From Actinomycetes bacterium (GTDB lineage Bacteria > Actinomycetota > Acidimicrobiia > Acidimicrobiales > Palsa-688): 6,442 bases of DNA. Of the stretch, positions 1 through 6,306 are shown piece by piece (within the stretch, counting starts at the first letter, position 1; each line of letters opens with the position of its first letter). The position numbers and the translations under genes were made by a program. The stretch spans positions 1-6,442 of the forward strand of contig JAKAXG010000262.1 in NCBI GenBank assembly GCA_021827225.1. The letters are read 5' to 3'. The notes under the pieces are model-generated. The model was not told the origin of the DNA. It did no database searches and was given only the letters and a program-made list of their open reading frames with translations.

Positions 1-802
1 CGGCCAGCCGGTCGAGACGCAGCCCCAGGCGGATGGCCAGAGCCCCGATGTGGTTGCGCTCGTGGGTCAGCGTGGACATGGCCACCGCCCAGCCGGCGCC
101 CTCCTCGCCGAGCAGCCCGTCGGCGGGCACTTCCACGTGGTCCAGAACGACCTGGTCGAACTCGGCGGAGCCGGTCATCTGCCTCAGCGGCAGGGTCTCG
201 ATGCCGGGGCTGCGCATGTCGATCAGGAAAAAGGACAGGCCGGCGTGGGCTGGGGCGTCTGGGTTCGTGCGGGCCAGGCATATGCCCCAGTCGGCCAAGT
301 GGCCGTTGGAGGTCCATACTTTGACACCGTCGATGACCCATCCGCTGTCGGAGCGGCGCGCCTGGGTGCGCAGGTGGGCCAGGTCGCTCCCGGCGTCTGG
401 TTCGGAGAACAGCTGGCACCACACCCGGTCCCCGGTCCGCAGCCCGGGCAGGTGGGTGGCCTTCTGGTCGTCGGTCCCGTACGCCAGCAGGGCTTCGGCG
501 GTGAGAACCAGGCCCACCATGTTGAGAAACGGTGGTACCTCCGCCCGGGCGCACTCCTCCAGCCAGGCAGCCGTGTGGGCGGGGGTGAGTCCCTGGCCGC
601 CCCAACGGACGGGCCAGTGCAGTCCGGTCAGGCCGGCGTCGGCCAAGCGGTGCTGCCAGGCCACCGCCGCGGCGATCTCCGCCTCGGGGACGATGGCTCC
701 GTAGTCGCCTGGGGCGTCGGCGGCCGCCTCGCTGAGCCAGGCGGCGGCCGCCGCCCGGAACTCCCCGACGTCCAGGCCGGCCCAGCGGGCCTCGGCGGTC
801 AC
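1..802 (-). CDS. Acyl-CoA dehydrogenase, N-terminal 267 residues (3' end outside window)
   Basis: This is a FAD-dependent acyl-CoA dehydrogenase, which oxidises an acyl-CoA to the trans-2-enoyl-CoA and passes electrons to electron-transfer flavoprotein. Reading leftward from a GTG at 802-800 gives 267 open residues before the window ends. The all-alpha N-terminal domain covers roughly residues 10-125. The family signature in the beta domain is C-Q-L-F-S-E-P-D-A-G-S-D-L-A at 129-142. It is followed by K-V-W-T-S-N-G at 161-167, M-T-G-S at 209-212, and H-E-R-N at 247-250 at the start of the C-terminal helical domain. The region holding the usual catalytic Glu lies beyond the window, so activity and substrate class cannot be judged. 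The GTG overlaps the carboxylase stop as GTGA (799-802) and has no clear Shine-Dalgarno sequence, so translation is probably coupled to the carboxylase. The family call is firm; the substrate is unknown. Confidence 0.95.
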   Translation of the reverse strand, partial: MTAEARWAGLDVGEFRAAAAAWLSEAAADAPGDYGAIVPEAEIAAAVAWQHRLADAGLTGLHWPVRWGGQGLTPAHTAAWLEECARAEVPPFLNMVGLVLTAEALLAYGTDDQKATHLPGLRTGDRVWCQLFSEPDAGSDLAHLRTQARRSDSGWVIDGVKVWTSNGHLADWGICLARTNPDAPAHAGLSFFLIDMRSPGIETLPLRQMTGSAEFDQVVLDHVEVPADGLLGEEGAGWAVAMSTLTHERNHIGALAIRLGLRLDRLA

Positions 803-3800
803 GGCCGGTACTGGATGGGGCGGGGGGCGAGCTGGCCGGGCTGGGAGACGATCCGGTGGGCGAGGCGGGCCCATTCGCAGACCAGCCGGCGGGTGTCGCG
901 CGGGTCGATCATCTCCTCCAGCTGGAAGCGGGACAACGGCCCCAGCGGGCCGCGCACGGACTCGATACGGGCGTTGAGCTCGGCCCTGAGGGCCTCGGGA
1001 TCGGCGGCCTCGGCGAGCTGGCGCTTGTAGGCGGCCTCGATGCCTCCCTCGGGGGGGATGCCGCCGACGTCCGCCGCCGGCCACGCCACCCGCATGGAGG
1101 CCTCGGCCCGGGGGGTGGCGAAGTTGTTGCCGGCCACCCCGAAGCTGCGCCGCATCACCACCGTGAAGACCGGCACCCTCACCTGGGCGAAGGCGACCAT
1201 CCACTGGCCGCCCTTGCGGATGGTGCCGGCTATCTCGTGCTCCCGTCCCACCGCGAAACCGGGGTTGTCGACCAGGTTGAGGACGGGCAGGTGGAACAGG
1301 TCGCACAGGTCGAGGTGGCGGACCAGCTTGTCGCAGCCGTCGGCTGTCATGGCCCCGCCGTTGGGATGGCGGCTGTCCGAGGCGATCACGCCCAGAGGGT
1401 GGCCGTCGAAGCGAACGAAGCCGGCGACCTGGTCGGTCCCCCAGAGGGGCCCTATCTCGAAGAACGAGTCCCTGTCGGCCATGAGCGATATCGCCCGGCG
1501 GATGTCGAAGGTGGTCGTCCGCCGGCGGGGGATGAGGGTGAACAGTTCCTCGTCCCGGCGATCGGGGGGGTCGGCGGTGCGGCTGGGCAGCACCGGAGGG
1601 GCCTCGTAGACGCTCGAGGGGAGATATCCGAGGAAGCGCCGGACGAGCTCGGCGGCCTCCTCCTCGGTGTCGGCCAGGTTGTCCACCGACCCGTTGCGGC
1701 AGTGGATGTGCCAACCACCGAGCTCCTCTTTGGAGATGTCGTAGCCCATGGCGTGGCGCACGACCGGCGGGCCGGCCACGAAGAGCTGGGCGATCTCGCG
1801 GACCATGACGGAGAAGTGGCCGAGCACCGCCTTGGCCGCCCCCAGCCCGACCACGCTGCCGAGCAGCATGTTGACCACCGGCACGGCCGCCAGCTGCTCG
1901 GTGTACATGGAGCTGCCCAGATGGCCGGGCAGGAACGAACCTCCGCCGCCCGTCACCCGGGGCCGGCCGGCGGTTATGGCGCCGCGGCTCTCCCGGGCCG
2001 AGGATTCCCCCTCCCGCCTCTGCTCGGGCACCATCGTCGCCACGCTGCCACCGCCGGAGGAGCCGTCGAGCATGCGCACCGACGGAATGCGCATCTGCAG
2101 GGACAGCTGGTCCAGATACTGGCTCTTGGCCCCGATGGATCCGTCCGAATGGCCGCCCCGGGAGGTGAAGTCGTCGGCGCAGACGACCGTCTCCCTGCCG
2201 TCCACCGTCCCCCACCCGCCCACGTGGTTGGAAGGCGTGAACGCGCTCACCCTTCCGTCCCCGTCATAGGTCGCGAAGCCGGTCACGCTGCCGATCTCGC
2301 GGAACGATCCCTCGTCGAGGAGCAGGGCGATCCGCTCCCGGCAGGTCAGCTTCCCCCGCTGCCGCTGGCGCACCACACCCGGGTCATCGGAGCCGGCCGC
2401 CAGCCGCTGGTGGGCGAGGCGCTGCAGCTCCCGGACCTCCGTGATGATCCCGTCCCAGGTGCCGTCCCCCTCCGGGTGCCGGCGCGACCCGTCCAGCCCG
2501 GCGGCGTGGCGCTCCTCGACCAGGGCGATCACCTGCCCGGCGGCCAGGGCGGCGCCCGGCTCGAGCTGATCGACGGCGGCGACCACTCCCGAGCAGGGGG
2601 CGGTGATCACCGTCTCCATCTTCATGGCGCTCACCACCGCCACCGGGTCCCCCTCGGCGACGCCGTCACCCTCGTTGACCCGGAAGCCGACCAGCTCGCC
2701 GACGGTCGGGCTGGACACGGGGTGCTGGCCGGCGCCCGGCGAGAGCCCCCGCGCCGGGGCGGCGGCGGGCCCGCCGTCCGAGGGCCGGGCGTGGCGGGCG
2801 AGGAACGCCGCCGGCCCGTCACCGTCGGGCGACGGTCCGGTCGGCGCCGACAGCGACGACTCCTCCTCCAGCCAGGTCGTCCTGGCGTCACCCGCCCGGA
2901 CCGCCGGGTCGGAGAGGATGGCCCGCAACTCGGCGAGGTTGGTCGGCATTCCGACGACCAGGAACTCGTCGAGCGCCCTCCGGGTCCGGTCGACCGCCGA
3001 CTCGTAGGTGGCCGCCGTGGCCGACCAGCCGATCACCTTGGCGAACAGCGGGTCGAACTGCGCCGGGGGGCTGTAGCCGGGGTAGCCGCACCCGTCGACG
3101 CGGACCCCCGGGCCGGACGGCTCCTTGTAGGCGGTCATGGTGCCGGTGCCGGTGGCGACCACCCGGGCCTGCACCGCGTACCCACGGGGCGCTCCCACTG
3201 CGGACTGCTCGCCGAGCCCGAGAGAGGAGAGCGTCGCCCCCGCGGCGAGGAGGAACTGGGCTTCGACCAGATCCACCCCGGTCACCTGCTCGGTGACGGT
3301 GTGCTCCACCTGGATCCGGGGGTTGCACTCGGTGAAGTAGTAGGCGCCGGTTTCGGGGGCCACCAGGAATTCCACCGTGCCGGCGTTCACGTAGCCGGAC
3401 GCCTTCGCCAAGGCGACGGCGTCGGCGAGGATCCCGGCCCGCACGCCGGGGTCGAGGCCGGGGGCCGGTGCCACCTCCACGACCTTCTGGTGGCGCCGCT
3501 GGACCGAGCAGTCCCGATCGTGGAGGTGCACGACCGTGCCGTGGGCGTCGGCGAGGATCTGGACCTCCACGTGGCGGGGGCGGGGGATCATCTGCTCGAG
3601 GAACAGGGACCCGTCTCCGAACGCAGCGAGCGCCTCGCTGCGGCAGCGCTCGAATGCCTCGCCGATCTCCGCCGGACCGGTCACCCGGCGGATGCCCCGA
3701 CCGCCGCCACCGGCTGCCGCTTTGACCATCACCGGATAGCCCAGCTGCTCGGCGAGGGCGGCTGCCTCCTGGGCGGAGCCGAGGGGGGCGACACTGCCGG

Positions 3801-4215
3801 GCACGACCGGGATCCCGATGGAGCGGGCCAGCTCGCGCGCTCGGGTCTTGTCACCGAAGAGGCGCAGCGCGTCCGGGCCGGGCCCGACGAACGACAGCCC
3901 GGCCGCCGCGCAGCTCTCCGCGAAGGCGGCGCTCTCCGAGAGGAAACCGTAGCCGGGATGCACCCGGTCGCAGCCGGTGGCCAGGGCCGCCTCCACCAGG
4001 GCGGCGCCGTCGAGATAGGCGGCGACCGGGTTGCCGTCCGCTCCCGCCCGCCCGCCTATCTGGCGGGCCTGGGTGGCGTAGCGGGGATGGAGACTCTGCG
4101 CGTCGGCCGGCGCGAAGACCGCCACCGACTCCAGCCCCAGGGCGGCCGCCGCCTTGGCGATCCTGATCGCGATCTCGCCGCGGTTGGCTATCAGCACCCG
4201 GCCCTGCTCGTCCAT
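799..4215 (-). CDS. Single-chain biotin-dependent acyl-CoA carboxylase (BC-BCCP-CT fusion)
   Basis: One 1138-residue polypeptide carries all parts of a biotin-dependent carboxylase: ATP-driven carboxylation of biotin, then transfer of CO2 to an acyl-CoA. Biotin carboxylase spans about 1-450, with V-L-I-A-N-R-G-E-I at 7-15, H-P-G-Y-G-F at 86-91, the Gly-rich ATP-grasp loop at 169-174, R-D-C-S-V-Q-R-R-H-Q-K at 234-244 and the catalytic E-x-N-x-R-x-Q-V-E-H at 296-305. A Pro/Ala/Gly-rich linker (about 452-500) leads to the biotin carrier domain (about 500-567), with A-M-K-M at 530-533 and K532 as the biotinylation site. The carboxyltransferase starts near 585 (G-K-L-T-C-R-E-R at 621-628). Its two halves carry Gly-rich oxyanion-type turns at 718-724 and 1026-1031. 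Size and order resemble the single-chain long-chain acyl-CoA carboxylases known from mycobacteria, but the true substrate is unknown. The ATG at 4215 has a good Shine-Dalgarno. It is the first gene of a leftward operon with the acyl-CoA dehydrogenase. Oddities are a shortened loop after R351 and extra residues near 730-757. Confidence 0.95.
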   Translation of the reverse strand: MDEQGRVLIANRGEIAIRIAKAAAALGLESVAVFAPADAQSLHPRYATQARQIGGRAGADGNPVAAYLDGAALVEAALATGCDRVHPGYGFLSESAAFAESCAAAGLSFVGPGPDALRLFGDKTRARELARSIGIPVVPGSVAPLGSAQEAAALAEQLGYPVMVKAAAGGGGRGIRRVTGPAEIGEAFERCRSEALAAFGDGSLFLEQMIPRPRHVEVQILADAHGTVVHLHDRDCSVQRRHQKVVEVAPAPGLDPGVRAGILADAVALAKASGYVNAGTVEFLVAPETGAYYFTECNPRIQVEHTVTEQVTGVDLVEAQFLLAAGATLSSLGLGEQSAVGAPRGYAVQARVVATGTGTMTAYKEPSGPGVRVDGCGYPGYSPPAQFDPLFAKVIGWSATAATYESAVDRTRRALDEFLVVGMPTNLAELRAILSDPAVRAGDARTTWLEEESSLSAPTGPSPDGDGPAAFLARHARPSDGGPAAAPARGLSPGAGQHPVSSPTVGELVGFRVNEGDGVAEGDPVAVVSAMKMETVITAPCSGVVAAVDQLEPGAALAAGQVIALVEERHAAGLDGSRRHPEGDGTWDGIITEVRELQRLAHQRLAAGSDDPGVVRQRQRGKLTCRERIALLLDEGSFREIGSVTGFATYDGDGRVSAFTPSNHVGGWGTVDGRETVVCADDFTSRGGHSDGSIGAKSQYLDQLSLQMRIPSVRMLDGSSGGGSVATMVPEQRREGESSARESRGAITAGRPRVTGGGGSFLPGHLGSSMYTEQLAAVPVVNMLLGSVVGLGAAKAVLGHFSVMVREIAQLFVAGPPVVRHAMGYDISKEELGGWHIHCRNGSVDNLADTEEEAAELVRRFLGYLPSSVYEAPPVLPSRTADPPDRRDEELFTLIPRRRTTTFDIRRAISLMADRDSFFEIGPLWGTDQVAGFVRFDGHPLGVIASDSRHPNGGAMTADGCDKLVRHLDLCDLFHLPVLNLVDNPGFAVGREHEIAGTIRKGGQWMVAFAQVRVPVFTVVMRRSFGVAGNNFATPRAEASMRVAWPAADVGGIPPEGGIEAAYKRQLAEAADPEALRAELNARIESVRGPLGPLSRFQLEEMIDPRDTRRLVCEWARLAHRIVSQPGQLAPRPIQYRP

Positions 4216-4220
4216 GTCCG

Positions 4221-4226
4221 ACCTCC
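4221..4226 (-). promoter_or_regulatory. Ribosome binding site of the carboxylase
   Basis: The minus strand reads GGAGGT five bases before the ATG at 4215-4213. This is a near-perfect Shine-Dalgarno match and fixes the carboxylase start. The biotin carboxylase N-terminal motif begins only seven residues later, which agrees with this start. Confidence 0.75.
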
Positions 4227-4266
4227 GGCAGCCCCCGACGGGCCCGGCCCGCTCGGAACAGGGGGG

Positions 4267-4272
4267 ACTGTA
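4267..4272 (-). promoter_or_regulatory. Candidate -10 element for the carboxylase operon
   Basis: The minus strand reads TACAGT, matching the actinobacterial TANNNT -10 pattern, about 50 bases upstream of the carboxylase ATG. It sits in a locally AT-richer spot in otherwise very GC-rich DNA. No good -35 hexamer lies 16-19 bases upstream, so this is only a candidate. Confidence 0.25.
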
Positions 4273-4345
4273 TCAAGGACCCCTCCAGCGCCGAGGAGAC
4301 CCGCCGCCCCCGTCCGCTCCCGCCCTCGTGGCGGCGGGGCTCCGC

Positions 4346-4351
4346 TATGGT
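4346..4351 (+). promoter_or_regulatory. Candidate -10 element for the SDR/CoA-transferase operon
   Basis: TATGGT matches the TANNNT -10 pattern and lies 28 bases before the SDR start codon. That would give a short leader of about 20 bases holding the Shine-Dalgarno at 4365-4372. No clear -35 box is present upstream. The ATG inside this hexamer (4347) is in frame with the SDR and could be mistaken for its start. Confidence 0.3.
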
Positions 4352-4364
4352 GCTTGTCACACTC

Positions 4365-4372
4365 AGGGGGAG
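4365..4372 (+). promoter_or_regulatory. Ribosome binding site that sets the SDR start
   Basis: AGGGGGAG lies seven bases before the ATG at 4380. This favours 4380 over the in-frame ATG at 4347, which has no such sequence upstream and would add 11 residues ahead of the normal SDR first beta strand. Confidence 0.65.
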
Positions 4373-4379
4373 CGCCCGA

Positions 4380-5156
4380 ATGGAGATCGCAGGACGCGTA
4401 GCCGTCGTGACCGGCGGCGGAGGAGGGATCGGGTCGGCGGTGGCCCGCCGCTGGATGGCCGACGGGGCCCGGGCGGTCGTCGTCGCCGACCGCAACGGTG
4501 ACGCCGCCCGCCGGGTCGGTGCCGAGATCGGCAGCCTCGGGGTGGAGCTCGACGTGACCGACGAGGCGGCGGTCGTGTCGCTGGTGGAGCGGGTGGAACG
4601 CGAGATCGGGCCGGTCGACGTGTTCTTCTCCAACGCCGGGGCCGGCGCCGGCGGCGGGGTGGAGGCGCCCAACGAGGCCTGGCAGGCCCAATGGGAGCTG
4701 CACGTGATGGCCCACGTCTACGCGGCCCGGGCCGTGCTGCCGTCGATGACGGCCCGCCGGGACGGCTACCTGATCCACACGGCCAGCGCCGCCGGGCTGC
4801 TGGCCGCGGTGGGATCCGCCCCCTACAGCGTGACCAAGGCGGCGTGCATCAAGCTGGCAGAGACCATTGCCATCGCCCACGGCGACGACGGTATCGGCGT
4901 GTCGGTGCTCTGTCCGCAGGGGGTCAACACCGCCATGGCCCCCCGCCAGCTCGGCGACGGGGCGACCGACGGCATCGTCGAGCCGGAGTACGTCGCCGAC
5001 GTGGTCACCGCAGCCATGCGCGAGGGCCGCTTCTTGATCCTGCCCCATCCGGAGGTGCAGACCTACGTGGAGCGCAAGGCCGCCGATCCGGACCGCTGGC
5101 TGAGAGGTATGCGCAAGCTGCGGCGCCGGTCGCTCGACCTCCTCGGCGGCGCCTGA
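4380..5156 (+). CDS. Short-chain dehydrogenase/reductase (SDR), classical type
   Basis: This 258-residue NAD(P)-dependent oxidoreductase has the usual classical-SDR length and would interconvert a hydroxyl and a carbonyl group. The Rossmann motif T-G-G-G-G-G-I-G is at residues 11-18, directly after the first beta strand. D37 ends the second strand, a position that usually favours NAD(H) over NADP(H), although R38 follows. N-A-G is at 85-87, with an unusually Gly/Ala-rich run after it. The active site shows S136, Y149 and K153 (Y-S-V-T-K at 149-153), and C-P-Q-G-V-N-T at 178-184 forms the post-beta6 loop. The Asn normally completing the catalytic tetrad aligns with H108. The C-terminus is basic (R242-R250). 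The start at 4380 is preferred because of its Shine-Dalgarno and because the protein then begins right at the first strand. It is the first gene of the rightward operon and ends 13 bases before the CoA-transferase. The substrate cannot be read from the sequence; acyl-CoA or alcohol dehydrogenation fits the context. Confidence 0.93.
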   Translation: MEIAGRVAVVTGGGGGIGSAVARRWMADGARAVVVADRNGDAARRVGAEIGSLGVELDVTDEAAVVSLVERVEREIGPVDVFFSNAGAGAGGGVEAPNEAWQAQWELHVMAHVYAARAVLPSMTARRDGYLIHTASAAGLLAAVGSAPYSVTKAACIKLAETIAIAHGDDGIGVSVLCPQGVNTAMAPRQLGDGATDGIVEPEYVADVVTAAMREGRFLILPHPEVQTYVERKAADPDRWLRGMRKLRRRSLDLLGGA

Positions 5157-5169
5157 CATGGACTCCTAG

Positions 5170-6306
5170 ATGGGAGACGACGGCGACGCCATCGCGGACG
5201 CCCTCCCGCTGGAGGGCGTGCGGGTGCTGGAGATCGCTGGTGGCATCCCAGCCGCGTTCGCGACCCGCCAGCTCGGCGGCTTCGGCGCCGATGTCGCGCG
5301 GGTCGAGGGCCATCCGGTGCAACCGGGGCTCACCGACGACGAGGAGGTGTACCTGCTGGCCGGCAAGCGGCGGGTGCAGGCGTCGGGACAGGACCTGTGG
5401 AGGTTGCTGCTCGCCGCGGACATCGTCGTGGAGGACGGCACCCCCGGGACCCTGGCCGCCATGGGCGCGGATCCCGAGTCGCTGCGGGCGGAGCGGCCGG
5501 AGCTGGTGCTGGTGTCGATCTCGCCCTTCGGGCAGTCCGGGCCCTACCAGGCCTACCGGGCCACCAACATTGTCAGCTTCGCCATGGGCGGCATCATGTC
5601 GCTCACCGGGGACTTCAACCGGCCGCCGCTGGTCACCGGCGGCAGCCAGGCCCAGTATCTGGCCGGGCTCCACGGTTTCTCGGCGGCGGTGACCGCCTTC
5701 TACGGGGCGGCGCTGCACGGGGACGGCGACTGGATCGACATCTCCGCCCAGGAGTGCGCGGCCGGCATGCTGGAGCTGTACGGTCCGGCCACCGCCTACG
5801 GCAACCCGGTCCGGCCCCGCCTCGGCAACCAGACCCGGGCCGAGTGGGGGATCTACCCCTGCGCCGACGGCTACATCGGGATCTTCGCCCTGCAGCGCCA
5901 GGTTCCCGCCCTGTTCGAGGCCATGGGGGATCCCGAGCTGCGCGACGGTCCCTTCCTCGATCCGATCTACCGGCTGGACCACCTCGACGAGCTGCTGGCC
6001 AAGATGTACATGTTCACCCTGGGCAGGACCAGGGACGAGCTGATGGCGATCGGCCGGGAGCACAAGGTCCCCGTCGGGGTGGCGCTGACCCCGGCCGAGC
6101 TGCTCGAGGTGGCCGGCCTGGACGAGCGCGGCTTCTGGGACCGGGTGGAGAGCGAAGCGGGAACGGCCACCGTGCCGGGCCGGCCCTTCGACGGGCTGGG
6201 ATGGCGGCCCCCGGGGCGCCTGCACCGGCCCGGCGAGGACACGGCCACGGTCATGGAGGAGTGGCCGGCCGGCGGGCGGCACCCCGGCGCCGAGATGGCG
6301 GGGTGA
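5170..6306 (+). CDS. Family III (CaiB/BaiF) CoA-transferase, atypical subunit
   Basis: This 378-residue protein of the CaiB/BaiF family belongs to enzymes that move CoA between an acyl-CoA donor and a carboxylic acid. Family traits are G-V-R-V-L-E near 16-21, G-F-G-A-D-V-A-R-V-E at 37-46, the conserved S-I-S-P-F-G-Q-S-G-P-Y block at 116-126, G-G-S-Q-A-Q-Y-L-A-G-L-H at 157-168, and W-G-I-Y-P-C-A-D-G-Y-I-G at 226-237. Two key spots deviate. The position of the catalytic Asp of formyl-CoA transferase is E195 (S-A-Q-E-C). The N-terminal A-G-P that helps bind CoA aligns with P27-A28-A29. The start at 5170 follows a TAG at 5167-5169 in the same frame, with no clear Shine-Dalgarno, so coupling to the SDR is likely. 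Its stop overlaps the GTG of a second CoA-transferase. It may be one subunit of a heteromeric enzyme. The family is sure; activity and substrates are not. Confidence 0.9.
   Translation: MGDDGDAIADALPLEGVRVLEIAGGIPAAFATRQLGGFGADVARVEGHPVQPGLTDDEEVYLLAGKRRVQASGQDLWRLLLAADIVVEDGTPGTLAAMGADPESLRAERPELVLVSISPFGQSGPYQAYRATNIVSFAMGGIMSLTGDFNRPPLVTGGSQAQYLAGLHGFSAAVTAFYGAALHGDGDWIDISAQECAAGMLELYGPATAYGNPVRPRLGNQTRAEWGIYPCADGYIGIFALQRQVPALFEAMGDPELRDGPFLDPIYRLDHLDELLAKMYMFTLGRTRDELMAIGREHKVPVGVALTPAELLEVAGLDERGFWDRVESEAGTATVPGRPFDGLGWRPPGRLHRPGEDTATVMEEWPAGGRHPGAEMAG

Larger units (their letters stand above)
4216..4379. promoter_or_regulatory. Divergent intergenic promoter region
   Basis: These 164 bp separate the start of the leftward carboxylase from the start of the rightward SDR, so promoters for both operons should lie here or start close by. 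It is the only substantial non-coding stretch in the window. I see a TANNNT-type -10 candidate for each direction (listed separately), no convincing -35 for either, and no long perfect inverted repeat that would mark a regulator's operator. No regulator gene is visible in the window. Confidence 0.6.

Noticed and set aside
33..1030. Two overlapping plus-strand open frames (33-704 and 50-1030) opposite the acyl-CoA dehydrogenase.
   Set aside because: The minus strand here encodes a clear acyl-CoA dehydrogenase with signature motifs; the plus-strand translations are compositional noise.
3472..3474. V248 in the biotin carboxylase motif V-V-E-V-A-P-A, where E. coli AccC has a second Glu.
   Set aside because: Pyruvate carboxylases and related enzymes commonly have Val or Ile here, so it is normal variation and not a lost catalytic residue.
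4330..4340. Short GC-rich inverted repeats around GCCC...GGGC in the intergenic region as a possible operator or terminator.
   Set aside because: The stems are only about four bases with mismatches, have no U-tract, and are expected by chance in such GC-rich DNA.
4347..4379. In-frame upstream ATG giving an 11-residue extension of the SDR.
   Set aside because: It has no Shine-Dalgarno of its own, lies within a likely -10 element, and would place extra residues before the first beta strand. The ATG at 4380 has a good Shine-Dalgarno.
856..4401. A 1181-codon open frame on the plus strand, antisense to the carboxylase.
   Set aside because: It mirrors the carboxylase, whose domains are unmistakable. 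Its translation is low-complexity, rich in Gly/Arg/His/Val, with no family motif. Very high GC at third positions removes stops from the opposite strand.
4191..5159. A 322-codon minus-strand frame opposite the SDR and crossing the intergenic region, plus a 273-codon minus-strand frame at 3851-4672.
   Set aside because: Both overlap well-supported genes, have no recognisable motifs and would run through the carboxylase start region.
5005..6282. A 425-codon minus-strand frame opposite the first CoA-transferase.
   Set aside because: This is a shadow of the CoA-transferase, rich in Gly/Arg/His/Pro, with no domain.
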